A DNA stretch of 64,000 bases from an alpha proteobacterium HIMB5. GTDB lineage: Bacteria > Pseudomonadota > Alphaproteobacteria > Pelagibacterales > Pelagibacteraceae. This document shows positions 16,918 to 27,135 of the stretch, one piece after another. Positions within the stretch are counted from its first letter, which is position 1, and each line of letters opens with the position of its first letter. The translations under genes and the position numbers were made by a program. The stretch is taken from positions 744,001 to 808,000 of the forward strand of contig CP003809.1 in the NCBI GenBank assembly GCA_000299095.1, written 5' to 3'. The notes under the pieces are model-generated. The model had not been told where the DNA came from. It saw only the letters and a list, made by a program, of their open reading frames with translations, and made no database searches.

Positions 16918-19900
16918 TTATCTATTATTCCAAGATATTGGGGTTACTGTGACTGCATTTCTACTTCCAATAGCTTTTACAATACCTACTTCCTGATTTA
17001 AACTAGAGTCTCCATAAACTAATTCTATTTTTATTTTTCTATTACCTGGAGTAAAATCACTTGTATCAACATTTTCATAATACACTTTTTCAAGCTCGTC
17101 TCTCCATTGTTCAATAGTAACCACTTGTCCAGCAGGAGATGTAATTCTCATTGGTGTATTAGTTGATGCAGAGTAACTAACAGTTTTTGACCATCCAGTT
17201 GATAAAGCTCTATCTCCTGTTGTTTCAACATTAACTGTATCTTCATCATCTATAAATATGCTGTTATCACTACCATCTTCATAAAATGAAACTTCAGCTC
17301 TAATCGGCCCAAGCACTACATTAATATTATTTGCATCTTCTTCAATATCTGCGCCTGTAAAATCTCCTACACTTCCACCAAATCTAATTATAAATCCTTC
17401 TACGTCACTGTTTGCCATACCATTTCTTGTAAGAATTCCAGTTGAAGAGTTAGCTTGAGTTTGTTGGAATGCTAAATAATCATTTGTATTTGCTGCTGGA
17501 TGAGTACTGATCCAATTACCAGCAGTAAAAGGACCTACTCTAACACTAGGTTCGTTTGTTCTAAGAGTTGTTACTCCACAACTTGATTGATTTTCTAGGT
17601 TGTCCCTAATTTCTGTGGCATTTCCTAAAGGAATATTTAAACGAACTCTCCAAAATTCCTTATCTTTCCATGGACCAGACGAATATCTCCAAAATCCCGA
17701 TCTATAAATTCCACCTTGGCATTCGTCAGTTCCATTTACCCACGCTTGTTTATTATTAGAAATACCAAGTTGAGATATTGCATTCACATCTGCAGCAGTA
17801 GTAACGTTTGCAAGATAACCTTGAATACCACACAAATTTTGATAACTTGCTTGGAAATCAGCCTGATTATAGCTTAGTTGATTTTCTTTCAATTGATAAT
17901 AATGAGTTGCTCCGGAAGGTTTTTGAACATCACCTAGTAAAACTTCAATTTCTCTTACACCTGCGTTCGAGGCGTTATGTTCATAATACATGGATTGAAT
18001 TAAATCTAAGTAGTTTTTACAAGTTGCATCTCCAGTTAAAGTTACCTCTGATGTTTCGTTGCCAGAAGCACTAATACCAACATCTGAAAGCTCAGTAGTT
18101 CCAGCAACAAGTTTGTCTCCACTTTGAGAACCAGATTTTATTCTAACTATAGCTTTTGATACTCTTCTATCATAGAGATTAATTACCCTTTTTGTGGCAA
18201 TTCTTATTATTGGGTCTTCATCATTTTCCATTCCACCATATTCAAGGATAAGACCCCTTATTGAATAATTAAAGTTATTTGAGTAACTAGCACTCCAATT
18301 ATGAAGATCATTCCAAGTCAATTCTGCATTATCTGGAAAGTGTGTACCTAATAAATGAATTCCATGTTCTGTGTTTCCAACATTATTAGGTTCTCCTGTT
18401 CCATTCCAATTTCTAAACGGCATACCATCAACAAAAACTTCTCCTATTTGCTGTCCAATAGGATCGTTAGATGAATTTGGAGTTACTCCTCTCTCCCAAT
18501 TTCCATTATTTGCAGATGGAGTTTCTGATGCTGTTCTTCTAGGAGCGAATGCTAATCCTCTTCCATCCCAAAGCATTCCTTCTGGACCAGTCATCCATCT
18601 CCAAACAGGACAATCAGTATTCAAAACTTCATCATCGACGTTGGTAAAATTTTCATTGAAAAATAACTTTGTTAAACCTCCAGTATCAGCTACCGCATCA
18701 TTGTTTGCCAAAGCAATTTTTGGATCTTTATAAAACAATTCTAATCCTGTCTGATCATTTGAATTATTAGCTGTAACTGTAGACTCCAATCGATAAAATT
18801 CATTTTGGATTCCTTCTAAAACCCACATTTGTGCTTCATCGGTCGTATAATTTGAAAAAGAAGTAGAGTTAATATTTTCTCTAGTATCTAAATCAACTAA
18901 GGCAAATGTAGTATTTGAAACAACTCTAACTCTATAATAACCAGTATCTAATTGACTCATTCCAGTCAAATTCAAAGCATTATTGTTAGTTCCATCCATT
19001 GCTAATTTAATTATGTCGTCTGTTGTTAAATTATGACTTCCAGTTGTCGTAACAACTGCAGGATTTGCTTTTGATATAGATATAATATTTCGTGGATTTT
19101 TATTTTGATATTTTTCAACAATATTTCTTACATAATTAACTGTTGGCGATGTTGGATTTGTTTGAAATGTGTATTCTACACCTTCACGATACATTTGTAT
19201 GTCTTCAAAATTTCTAAGAGCTCTATAATCTGCTGTTGCTTGTGCTCTATTATCTCTTTGTCTAAATCCTCCACATTGATCAATAGCATCTTCATCATCT
19301 TGATCATCACTCAAGGCTAAGCCACCCATCCATCCATTACCAACTGCTTTTTCTGTTATAATATCATTTTCAGATTCACTGGTTATTGTTGCTAAATAAC
19401 CACTTTTTCCAAAATAAGTTAATTGTCTCGAAAGAGAAAAGGCTTCATTCATTCTTCTGTTTTTATTGTTATACAAATTCTGTGAAGCATTATTTGCTGG
19501 GGTATTCGATAAATCTCTAGCTGGAAACTCATAAAACTCATAAAAATGATTATATCCATCACGATGTTCTTCTACATGAAGAGGTCCTAAAGAAAATAAA
19601 ATTGACCTTTCACCTAATGATGGAGTTGAACCTTCATCTACATCAGTATCCGTACCATCAGTGCCATCTGTTCCCTCGTTAGCAAACGGATTCTCTCCAT
19701 CTTCTGCATCTACTTCTTTAGAATTGAAATACTTAATTGACTCAAAAGCTTGTGTCCATACATCAATGTCTGCACAAGGAGCATCAGATTCATTCCCTTC
19801 ATACAATGTCCAAACTTGAGGATTATAAATTGTTGGTGTTTGTGAAAGATTTAATGTAGCCGAAGAAATTGTATTACCTGAAGTATTTTTCCAAACTCTA

Positions 19901-22647
19901 TTATTAAACCATACAAAAGCATTATTAGCATAGTTAGATGTAGGATTCCAATCGTCTGGTTTATCTTCATGTACTAAAGTTAATACACCCGTATAAGCAT
20001 TCCAACCTGGATAATCGTCAGTAGTATCATGATCAACTGAAGATGATGAAGTATCACCAGTGATTGAAGATGGATAATCTTCTGCACTTGTGTCAATCTT
20101 TAAATAATCTTCTATAACATCTGGATCAGTTGCGGCATCAAGATCTAACAAATCTCCATCATTATTCCCATCAACTGGAGCAACATAAGAATCAGCTTCA
20201 ATTGTTGCTCTTGCTACACAAAAATTATGATCGCTAAAACTTAATTCATCAGTATCGTTAGTATCTCCATCTTGGTTTATATCATGTTCAAGACTAAAGT
20301 GATCAAAACCACCATATTCAACAACATAGCCTGTAATACAATCTAAGCCTCCACCATCATTACAATTTGGGATTCTTCTTAAATCATTCCATTTCCCATC
20401 AGTTCTATCAGTCCTATTAATTTCCATATCAGCATAAGGTTCTCCAGAACTATTAGGTTCGCCACTTTGCCAATTCACATATGAAACTGACATTCCCATT
20501 AAAGGACCAGACTCTGATTGCATATTTGCAGCATTGCTGGTTGGATTTCTCCAATCAGAATTGGATAACCAAATATAATGTTGGTCATCAGCATCATCTA
20601 ATCTTGTACCATAATAATTAGCTCTTGTTTCTCCTGCGGCTACATGAAAAGGTGTTACTCCAGTACAACCATTTTCAGTACTACTATCACACATAACGGC
20701 ATCTTTAATAAATTCATTTTCAGCTGCACTTTCTATTGAAACTAGGTAACCACGCATACCTCCACAAGTGGACTGTTCAGCTCTTCTTTTTGCTTCCCAC
20801 CAATCAATTGAGTCACCATTATAACCTAAATCACCACTAGCACCTGACGTAACATTTGGTGCAGTTGAGAAATATTTATAGTAATGACCATAACTATTAT
20901 CGCCTGATGATGTAGTAAATTGAACACCATCACAACCACTTCCTAAAACCTCCGACCAATCTTCCTCATTAAAATCTACATTAGTAGATTTGCCTTCATC
21001 TTTTTCTAAGTAATAGAGCTTGTCTTCATATTCTGCACAATCACCTTCATTATAAGTTGATGAGGCACTGAAATCTGTAAATGAATTACTATTATTACAT
21101 TGCTCCATTGCTCTTTTAAAAACATAAAAATTTGTATTAGTATTATCCTTAACTTGAATTTTAATATCTCCTGCAACACCCTCTTGACCAACATAAGTGC
21201 TAAGTGGGGTTATTAGAGGAGTTCCTTCTTGTCCTGTTAGATCATTCAAATCCTCAGATGTAAGTGCAATTTTTCCATCACCAACATCTCCTTTTTGTAC
21301 TGGAGCAGATACAATTAATTCTAAAGGTACAATTTGTCCTTGAGGGCCATTTCCACAAGATAAGATTTTATAATAAACAATATCTTCTCCTGGAGGAACA
21401 TTTATTGAGGGCGCATCATCTGTTGTAGAAATAACAGGATATTTTACTAATTCTGTTTTCCATAAAGTCCCTTTATTCCCAATTCCGTAAATGGTTGCAT
21501 TGTTGACTCTATCAGAGCCTCTGGACGTATTGTAATCATATCCAATATTACCAGTACCCTCATTAAATTTATAATAAGAGACTAAACCAGGTTCAGAACC
21601 TGTTAATCTTCTTCTATTGTTATTTGCAATATCTGTTCCAGTTCTTGAAATATTCCAAATTCTCATCTCAGCTATATTTCCAAGCCAAGGAACACTTTGA
21701 ATTAAAACGTCACCCGACAAATAGCTATTAGGTGAAAAACCGTGTAAACCTTCACCAATTGCAAGAGGCCAAAAATCACCTTCTGGTAAAGTTTCTGGTG
21801 GGTTTTCATATCCAGATTTTTCTCTTTTTCCTATGTTTGCATTGTATGTTCCTGTCAAAGTTCCATTTTGATAAATCTTAACATTACCAGTGTCAGTAGT
21901 ACCGGGAGTACCACCATCCCAAACCCAAGCTATGTGAACCCATTCATCTTTAACAGGAGTTCCAACATCACCTTGATCATCTAAAACTACTTCACCAAGT
22001 CGAGGTGACCATTCATCATTTTGAACTTTAAATACCAAATCCCATTCTCTCCCCCATTCAAAAGCATGCATGTTATATGTTGATGTTGTTTGCATGTTTT
22101 TAATCCACATCTCAATCGTAAATTGTGTAGTAGGAAAATCTTTAAATTGTTCAACTAATGCAAACGATCTATCGGTATATGTCGTATCTTTATCATTTCC
22201 GCCTTTTGAACCTTGTTCTGAAAAATAAATTGATCTAACCACATCCGCGTGCCTTTGAACGTAGACTTCGTAAGACATATTTTCAAACTTTGCATCATCT
22301 GAACCTAAGTTAGCTGATATTTTTTTTGCATAATATACATCTTCATTTGAATCTGTATAACCATGTCTGTTTAAACACTTGTTATCAGAGTCTTCTACTC
22401 TAAGTGAGTTTTGGATATCAACTAATGTGAAGCTGTTAGAGTTTAATTGATCAGTAATCCATTTTTGACCTTCTTGTAACCCTGTTTCTGCAGCAAGATT
22501 GACCTGTTGCATTACTGAATTTCTTGAAACACTTTTTAAATCAGTATCATAATAAAAAAACATAGCACCAGTCATAATTGATAATGCAGATACGACAGCA
22601 ATTACAAAAACTAAAACAAAACCTTTTTGTTTTTTATTGTTTTTCAT
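16918..22647 (-). CDS. Giant modular minor pilin (PilX/GspK-like) with LamG and three C-type-lectin-like domains
   Basis: A 1909-residue protein. The N-terminus is a class III prepilin signal: basic leader, cleavage G9/F10, then a long hydrophobic helix (FVLVFVIAVVSALSI). The usual Glu at +5 is Phe here, as in the tip-located GspK-type pilins. A LamG-like jellyroll lies at about 140-390. C-type-lectin-like modules lie at about 588-780 (GYLVSIES, NWQSGEPN, WND, VVEYGG), 1032-1475 (GYLATITS, NWNGTGEPN, WND, ILEYGG, with a long insertion) and 1581-1760 (GYLANVTT, IIRFGG; degenerate). It is the last gene of the pilus operon. A pilus-tip adhesin binding glycans or surfaces is the likely role, by analogy with modular pilins such as S. 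sanguinis PilC; this is inferred. Confidence 0.85.
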   Translation of the reverse strand: MKNNKKQKGFVLVFVIAVVSALSIMTGAMFFYYDTDLKSVSRNSVMQQVNLAAETGLQEGQKWITDQLNSNSFTLVDIQNSLRVEDSDNKCLNRHGYTDSNEDVYYAKKISANLGSDDAKFENMSYEVYVQRHADVVRSIYFSEQGSKGGNDKDTTYTDRSFALVEQFKDFPTTQFTIEMWIKNMQTTSTYNMHAFEWGREWDLVFKVQNDEWSPRLGEVVLDDQGDVGTPVKDEWVHIAWVWDGGTPGTTDTGNVKIYQNGTLTGTYNANIGKREKSGYENPPETLPEGDFWPLAIGEGLHGFSPNSYLSGDVLIQSVPWLGNIAEMRIWNISRTGTDIANNNRRRLTGSEPGLVSYYKFNEGTGNIGYDYNTSRGSDRVNNATIYGIGNKGTLWKTELVKYPVISTTDDAPSINVPPGEDIVYYKILSCGNGPQGQIVPLELIVSAPVQKGDVGDGKIALTSEDLNDLTGQEGTPLITPLSTYVGQEGVAGDIKIQVKDNTNTNFYVFKRAMEQCNNSNSFTDFSASSTYNEGDCAEYEDKLYYLEKDEGKSTNVDFNEEDWSEVLGSGCDGVQFTTSSGDNSYGHYYKYFSTAPNVTSGASGDLGYNGDSIDWWEAKRRAEQSTCGGMRGYLVSIESAAENEFIKDAVMCDSSTENGCTGVTPFHVAAGETRANYYGTRLDDADDQHYIWLSNSDWRNPTSNAANMQSESGPLMGMSVSYVNWQSGEPNSSGEPYADMEINRTDRTDGKWNDLRRIPNCNDGGGLDCITGYVVEYGGFDHFSLEHDINQDGDTNDTDELSFSDHNFCVARATIEADSYVAPVDGNNDGDLLDLDAATDPDVIEDYLKIDTSAEDYPSSITGDTSSSSVDHDTTDDYPGWNAYTGVLTLVHEDKPDDWNPTSNYANNAFVWFNNRVWKNTSGNTISSATLNLSQTPTIYNPQVWTLYEGNESDAPCADIDVWTQAFESIKYFNSKEVDAEDGENPFANEGTDGTDGTDTDVDEGSTPSLGERSILFSLGPLHVEEHRDGYNHFYEFYEFPARDLSNTPANNASQNLYNNKNRRMNEAFSLSRQLTYFGKSGYLATITSESENDIITEKAVGNGWMGGLALSDDQDDEDAIDQCGGFRQRDNRAQATADYRALRNFEDIQMYREGVEYTFQTNPTSPTVNYVRNIVEKYQNKNPRNIISISKANPAVVTTTGSHNLTTDDIIKLAMDGTNNNALNLTGMSQLDTGYYRVRVVSNTTFALVDLDTRENINSTSFSNYTTDEAQMWVLEGIQNEFYRLESTVTANNSNDQTGLELFYKDPKIALANNDAVADTGGLTKLFFNENFTNVDDEVLNTDCPVWRWMTGPEGMLWDGRGLAFAPRRTASETPSANNGNWERGVTPNSSNDPIGQQIGEVFVDGMPFRNWNGTGEPNNVGNTEHGIHLLGTHFPDNAELTWNDLHNWSASYSNNFNYSIRGLILEYGGMENDEDPIIRIATKRVINLYDRRVSKAIVRIKSGSQSGDKLVAGTTELSDVGISASGNETSEVTLTGDATCKNYLDLIQSMYYEHNASNAGVREIEVLLGDVQKPSGATHYYQLKENQLSYNQADFQASYQNLCGIQGYLANVTTAADVNAISQLGISNNKQAWVNGTDECQGGIYRSGFWRYSSGPWKDKEFWRVRLNIPLGNATEIRDNLENQSSCGVTTLRTNEPSVRVGPFTAGNWISTHPAANTNDYLAFQQTQANSSTGILTRNGMANSDVEGFIIRFGGSVGDFTGADIEEDANNINVVLGPIRAEVSFYEDGSDNSIFIDDEDTVNVETTGDRALSTGWSKTVSYSASTNTPMRITSPAGQVVTIEQWRDELEKVYYENVDTSDFTPGNRKIKIELVYGDSSLNQEVGIVKAIGSRNAVTVTPISWNNR

Positions 22648-22649
22648 TT

Positions 22650-25600
22650 TTATGAATCACTCCATAATTGTTGTCTGTCTATATAATTATGTGTTTCTTT
22701 ACATCTGTTTGAAAGCATTCCGATTGTAACATCTTCACCATCAACAGTAACTGTTTGCTCGGCGATTTTTACAGAAGGTTGGACATTCCTTTCTGGAAAA
22801 TCAAAAGTAATAACTGCTTCATCTAAGTTGCTAGTAAAAGGAACTGTTTGACGTCTAAATACTTTTTCACCACCTTTACCTTGAATATATCCCTCGATAG
22901 TCATTGCTGCTTTAGTTTTATAAACTGTAATACTTTCCATTGCAGTTTCTGAACAATCTACCCTATCGACGTAAACTTTCTCAGTTGTAGCTAATTGATT
23001 TCCTCTTAAATCTGTAGCTATAATTCTAACTGAAAAATACTTTTTATTTGCTGGAAGATTTGCCCACCTAATGTCAGAGTCATCATTTAAAACTAAATAA
23101 AATTTCTCATCTTTTTGATCAATTCTAAATCTAGAACCATGATCTACATCTTTGTCTGCATCATTATCAGGAACCTCACCTAAATTAAATCTTACAAAGT
23201 CATTAGTGTCAGGTTCTTGGGTTGTATTAGCAAAAATTTCTCCAACAACAAAATCTGTATCAACATCTTCTGCCATATCAAAATTTGTATTATCTGTTAT
23301 GTTAGTTCCATCCTCTTCTTTGAATGAAACACCACTAGGTGTTGTGTTCCCAATATTAAATCCAATATAAACTTTTTTAATATCTGAGATCCTTTCATTG
23401 GCTGTATCTTGCGTTTGAACAGCATAATAAAAAGAATCTTGATGAGGTTGTCCATCATCAAAACCTGTGGGTAAAGTTTGATATCTAAATGAACCATCGG
23501 CATATACAAATACCGTGCCCCCTTCTTCAGTAGTAACAGATGCTCTAGCACCACTATAATTACTTTTGTTCCTTACATCATACATTTCACCAATATTTGG
23601 TAATTGAGAATTGTTTGCCCAAACAGCTGTAGTTGCTCTCCATGTTCCGCTCAACCTACAATTCATTGATCTACTTGATCCGTCAACTGTTTGTGTTTTT
23701 ACTGTCCCAGATTCTGCTAAATCTCCATTTATCGATCCAATTTGAGCACAGTTAGTACCTGAATTTGCTTGAACCAATACTTCTAAATGTTCACCTTGTG
23801 GATCATATGACTTGCTTAGAAGTCCGTATATTCTATTTACTGTATAATAATCTTCATCCATATAATAATATAGATTTTGAGCCTTAGGCATTGGTTTATT
23901 TGAAGCTGATTTTTGAGGAACATATCTAGGCAATCTTGCAATTTGAATATTCGAATATCTATTATCTGGCTGAGAAAAAGATACAATTGCTACTGACCCT
24001 CTTTGAAACCTTTTAAACATTGACGCCTTTAGTTCGTCTGTATCTTCAGATCTAGCAGGTAAAGAGACTGCTGTCCCTGTTGCATTTTCAGTATAAGGAA
24101 AAGTAGTATTAGTGTGATCTTTTAAATTACCATTAGTATCAAACCTATAATCAAAAGCTGTAAATCTTTGACTTAAACTGTTAGCAACATGAGGTTTGTT
24201 TTCTACATTGGCTCTAAACTTGTTAGGATGATAAGTTAAGGTAACAGTGTTTTTTACACCTGCATTTCTTCCCCAGCTACATCTCCATCTGTGTGTTGCT
24301 CCAGGATTGTAACTTATTTGAGAAAATGATCTTGGATTAGAACAATTTCTATTGCCAGTATTTGTAGGTCTATTGTTATCAAATCTTGCAAAAAGTCTAT
24401 CGTAACCCTGAGTATTATAATTCAATTGTTGACTATTATTTGGTGTTGACCAACCCATTAAATGACTCATATTTGCATGAGAAAGATATGACCACTCACC
24501 ACTACGTCCACAGTTTCTTGTATGATTAAATGTATAGCCTTTAAAATGATGAAGATGAATTGCTGACTGGTTACCTCTTGCTGCCCACCATGACCACAAA
24601 TACATATCATAAGTCATATCAGCAGGTTCTCCCCACCATTCATTTTTTTCAGCAGTTGATAGACCATCCCATTCGGTTCTCTCAACTCCTCTTAATGAAT
24701 TTCTTAAGAGTGTCGCATTAAAACCTGAGGTTCCATTTAATCCTTCGTAATCAATTCCAGCACAAGCTCTTATCCTTCCATCTGGCCATTTTTTTTGAAT
24801 AACACTAGGTCTTTGGTAACCAGCAGCAAAACCAAGCATGTCATCATCTAACCATGCTGACATTGAAGGATTACAATCTGGATAACCTCCAGAGCAAACC
24901 ATACCTTTTAAAACGAAAGAGTCATATTCATCCTCTGAAACTAAAAATGATGGAGATGCTAAATTTTGTTGTATATAAAAAGATCTTCCATCATCAGTTA
25001 AATCAAAATTTGGTCCACCATTAGCACTACCTGTTCCATTTCTCTCATAATTAGCACTTCCATAAGTAAAACCTTTAGGATCCCATGTATGTAAATTTAC
25101 ATCAGAAAATTGTGGAGCATTAAACTTCATAACCCTAATGGTGTAATCTTTATATGCTTCGTTCTGATCCTCCCAGCCTTCACCTTCGCAATTAGTATCA
25201 AGGTCAGCTCTAAGCCTAATATTGAAATCTTGATATCCGTCTGCATTAAAAGAATAGTTAGAGTCGGTATTAGCAAGAGTTCCAGAAATAGTTAATGAAC
25301 CATCCCACTCTCCTGCATCAGCAGAATTATTATTATTGTTATCATCATATCCTGATGTAGCTGTTAAACCTGGGGGTATAGTAGTATTAGATGTAACAGT
25401 TGTTAATTTTAACCTCATTTCACTATGACCAACTGTTGGTAGGCCTGTAATTTCAGGTGGTTTTTCTGAAGCAAATCTTATTTCTTCATGTGTTCTATTT
25501 AAATCTGATGTACCTACTTTTTCGCCTTGGTGAAGAATTATTATATCATCGTCAGTTACAAAATTAGCTAACTGAATGTCTCTAGTAATATTATTTGCAC

Positions 25601-26315
25601 ATTGAACTTTAAGACTGCCTGTAAATGGAATTACTGCTGTTCTGTTTTCATGCAAATCTTCTTCATTATAAACATAATATGTCGTTCCACCAAAATTCAA
25701 ATTACGCATATAAGCTGAAGCAGAATAAGTTTCGGTTATTTTCCCATCTATAGATTGAAGTTGAATTTCAAAATCAATATGTTTACTTCTAAGTCTTATA
25801 CCCAATGTATTAAAAAACTGTGCAACTGGCATCCAGTCAACATCTACTGTGGTTCCACTATCATCTTCATCACAATTAGATGTATTCCAGATCTTCTTTT
25901 TTAGAACTGTCTTTTCTGTAAGTGGTGAATATGGAACTTGAAGCTCATATTTAATAAGTTTTCTTTGAATATTTCCATCATTATCCTCTGTATCAAAGCA
26001 AAAAGATACTACTTCACCATATTCTGTATCATCTGAAACTTCTGTCCCATCATCGTTTAATACTTTAACAGGTTCTTGAACTTCACCATCTGTGCTATCA
26101 GGATGTTTATAGCCAGCCATTTTACTATCATGTTGTAAAATATGAAGAGCAAATCTTGCTTCTTGTTTCATATTATTATGATTGATTTGTCTTACGAAGG
26201 TTCCTTGAAAATTATTATAGATTGTATAAGTGGCACCCATAACAATAGTAGAGACAACCACAGCTACCAATGCTTCAGCAAGAGATAATCCTTTTTGATA
26301 AATAAATTTTTTCAT
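22650..26315 (-). CDS. Giant modular minor pilin (PilW-like) with VCBS/cadherin-like C-terminal modules
   Basis: A 1221-residue protein with a canonical prepilin start: cleavage G9/L10, Glu at +5 (LSLAE), hydrophobic helix to about residue 30, then the PilW-type stretch with MKQEARFALHILQHD. After a pilin body to about 220 it carries about 1000 extra residues. These include a Trp/Asn-rich, Cys-containing region at about 400-700 without a recognised family, a VCBS-like repeat at about 930-985 (GGTVFVYADGSFRY then DSFYYAVQTQD) and a cadherin-like stretch at about 995-1120. Ordinary PilW is 200-350 residues. It lies between the PilV-like and PilX-like genes with 1-2 bp gaps, so it should be assembled in the same minor-pilin tip complex. 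Confidence 0.85.
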   Translation of the reverse strand: MKKFIYQKGLSLAEALVAVVVSTIVMGATYTIYNNFQGTFVRQINHNNMKQEARFALHILQHDSKMAGYKHPDSTDGEVQEPVKVLNDDGTEVSDDTEYGEVVSFCFDTEDNDGNIQRKLIKYELQVPYSPLTEKTVLKKKIWNTSNCDEDDSGTTVDVDWMPVAQFFNTLGIRLRSKHIDFEIQLQSIDGKITETYSASAYMRNLNFGGTTYYVYNEEDLHENRTAVIPFTGSLKVQCANNITRDIQLANFVTDDDIIILHQGEKVGTSDLNRTHEEIRFASEKPPEITGLPTVGHSEMRLKLTTVTSNTTIPPGLTATSGYDDNNNNNSADAGEWDGSLTISGTLANTDSNYSFNADGYQDFNIRLRADLDTNCEGEGWEDQNEAYKDYTIRVMKFNAPQFSDVNLHTWDPKGFTYGSANYERNGTGSANGGPNFDLTDDGRSFYIQQNLASPSFLVSEDEYDSFVLKGMVCSGGYPDCNPSMSAWLDDDMLGFAAGYQRPSVIQKKWPDGRIRACAGIDYEGLNGTSGFNATLLRNSLRGVERTEWDGLSTAEKNEWWGEPADMTYDMYLWSWWAARGNQSAIHLHHFKGYTFNHTRNCGRSGEWSYLSHANMSHLMGWSTPNNSQQLNYNTQGYDRLFARFDNNRPTNTGNRNCSNPRSFSQISYNPGATHRWRCSWGRNAGVKNTVTLTYHPNKFRANVENKPHVANSLSQRFTAFDYRFDTNGNLKDHTNTTFPYTENATGTAVSLPARSEDTDELKASMFKRFQRGSVAIVSFSQPDNRYSNIQIARLPRYVPQKSASNKPMPKAQNLYYYMDEDYYTVNRIYGLLSKSYDPQGEHLEVLVQANSGTNCAQIGSINGDLAESGTVKTQTVDGSSRSMNCRLSGTWRATTAVWANNSQLPNIGEMYDVRNKSNYSGARASVTTEEGGTVFVYADGSFRYQTLPTGFDDGQPHQDSFYYAVQTQDTANERISDIKKVYIGFNIGNTTPSGVSFKEEDGTNITDNTNFDMAEDVDTDFVVGEIFANTTQEPDTNDFVRFNLGEVPDNDADKDVDHGSRFRIDQKDEKFYLVLNDDSDIRWANLPANKKYFSVRIIATDLRGNQLATTEKVYVDRVDCSETAMESITVYKTKAAMTIEGYIQGKGGEKVFRRQTVPFTSNLDEAVITFDFPERNVQPSVKIAEQTVTVDGEDVTIGMLSNRCKETHNYIDRQQLWSDS

Positions 26316-26316
26316 A

Positions 26317-27135
26317 TTAAGTACCTGCTAAAAATAATCTTCTGAATCTTTCCTCTATACTGTCTTGTTTAATAATTATAGTAACTTGCTTTTTCTTCAC
26401 AGTTTCAAAAACATCCTCACCATCTACTTGATCGGTAACTCCATCATTATCTTTATCAACAGGAACATCTCTTTCAACGTCTTCTATTTCTAATAATCTT
26501 TTGTCACCATCTCTTGGTTCACCCAAATGTTTTTTTAATAAAGCACCCCAATTAGCTAGATCAGCTAAAACTTTTTGATTTGTAATTGTATCAGTATATG
26601 CTGTATCTTCATATTTTGTCATATCCAAGTCGTCGTAGGGATCTAAACTTCCCTCAGCATTAGATATAAAAGTTATTGGAGCATTTTCGGTTGCATCTGA
26701 GGGCATATTTTTATTTGGAGTGTCATCTGGTACATCTGATCTTTCTAAATTTAAGACTAAATTATTATCATCATCAAATGCCGTATAAGATATAATTTCA
26801 TATCTTCCACCTACACCTTCAATTATAATTTGATCACCCTCGCCAGGTAATTGAGCTAATCCTTTAACTTTTAAAGTACTGCCTGCATCTGTATCTTCAA
26901 AAACTCTTGGATTACCATATTGTGCAGCAATAGGATTGTATACAGCTGCTAGTTCTTCAAACATAAATTCTACTGCATAGGCTGCCTTGTCAAATTTTCT
27001 TAAGTTTGCAAAATCTCTCTCTTGATATGACTGTAAAGTCATAAAGACTGTTACAGCTAAACCTAAAATTGCTGCAGCTGTCATTCCTTCAACTAACGAG
27101 ACACCTTTTTGATTTTTAAATTTAAATTTCTTCAC
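26317..27135 (-). CDS. pilV: PilV-like minor pilin
   Basis: A 272-residue prepilin: basic leader KKFKFKNQKG cut at G11/V12, Glu at +5 (VSLVE), hydrophobic helix GMTAAAILGLAVTVFMTL, then a mostly beta pilin head. The start is GTG at 27133-27135 inside ATGTGA of the preceding gene, a 4-bp overlap implying translational coupling. The C-terminal third is Asp/Lys-rich (DVERDVPVDKDNDGVTDQVDGED), resembling a calcium-binding DxDxDG loop. It belongs to the FimT-PilV-PilW-PilX minor pilin set that primes pilus assembly. The assignment to PilV rather than another minor pilin rests on order and sequence style. Confidence 0.78.
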   Translation of the reverse strand: MKKFKFKNQKGVSLVEGMTAAAILGLAVTVFMTLQSYQERDFANLRKFDKAAYAVEFMFEELAAVYNPIAAQYGNPRVFEDTDAGSTLKVKGLAQLPGEGDQIIIEGVGGRYEIISYTAFDDDNNLVLNLERSDVPDDTPNKNMPSDATENAPITFISNAEGSLDPYDDLDMTKYEDTAYTDTITNQKVLADLANWGALLKKHLGEPRDGDKRLLEIEDVERDVPVDKDNDGVTDQVDGEDVFETVKKKQVTIIIKQDSIEERFRRLFLAGT

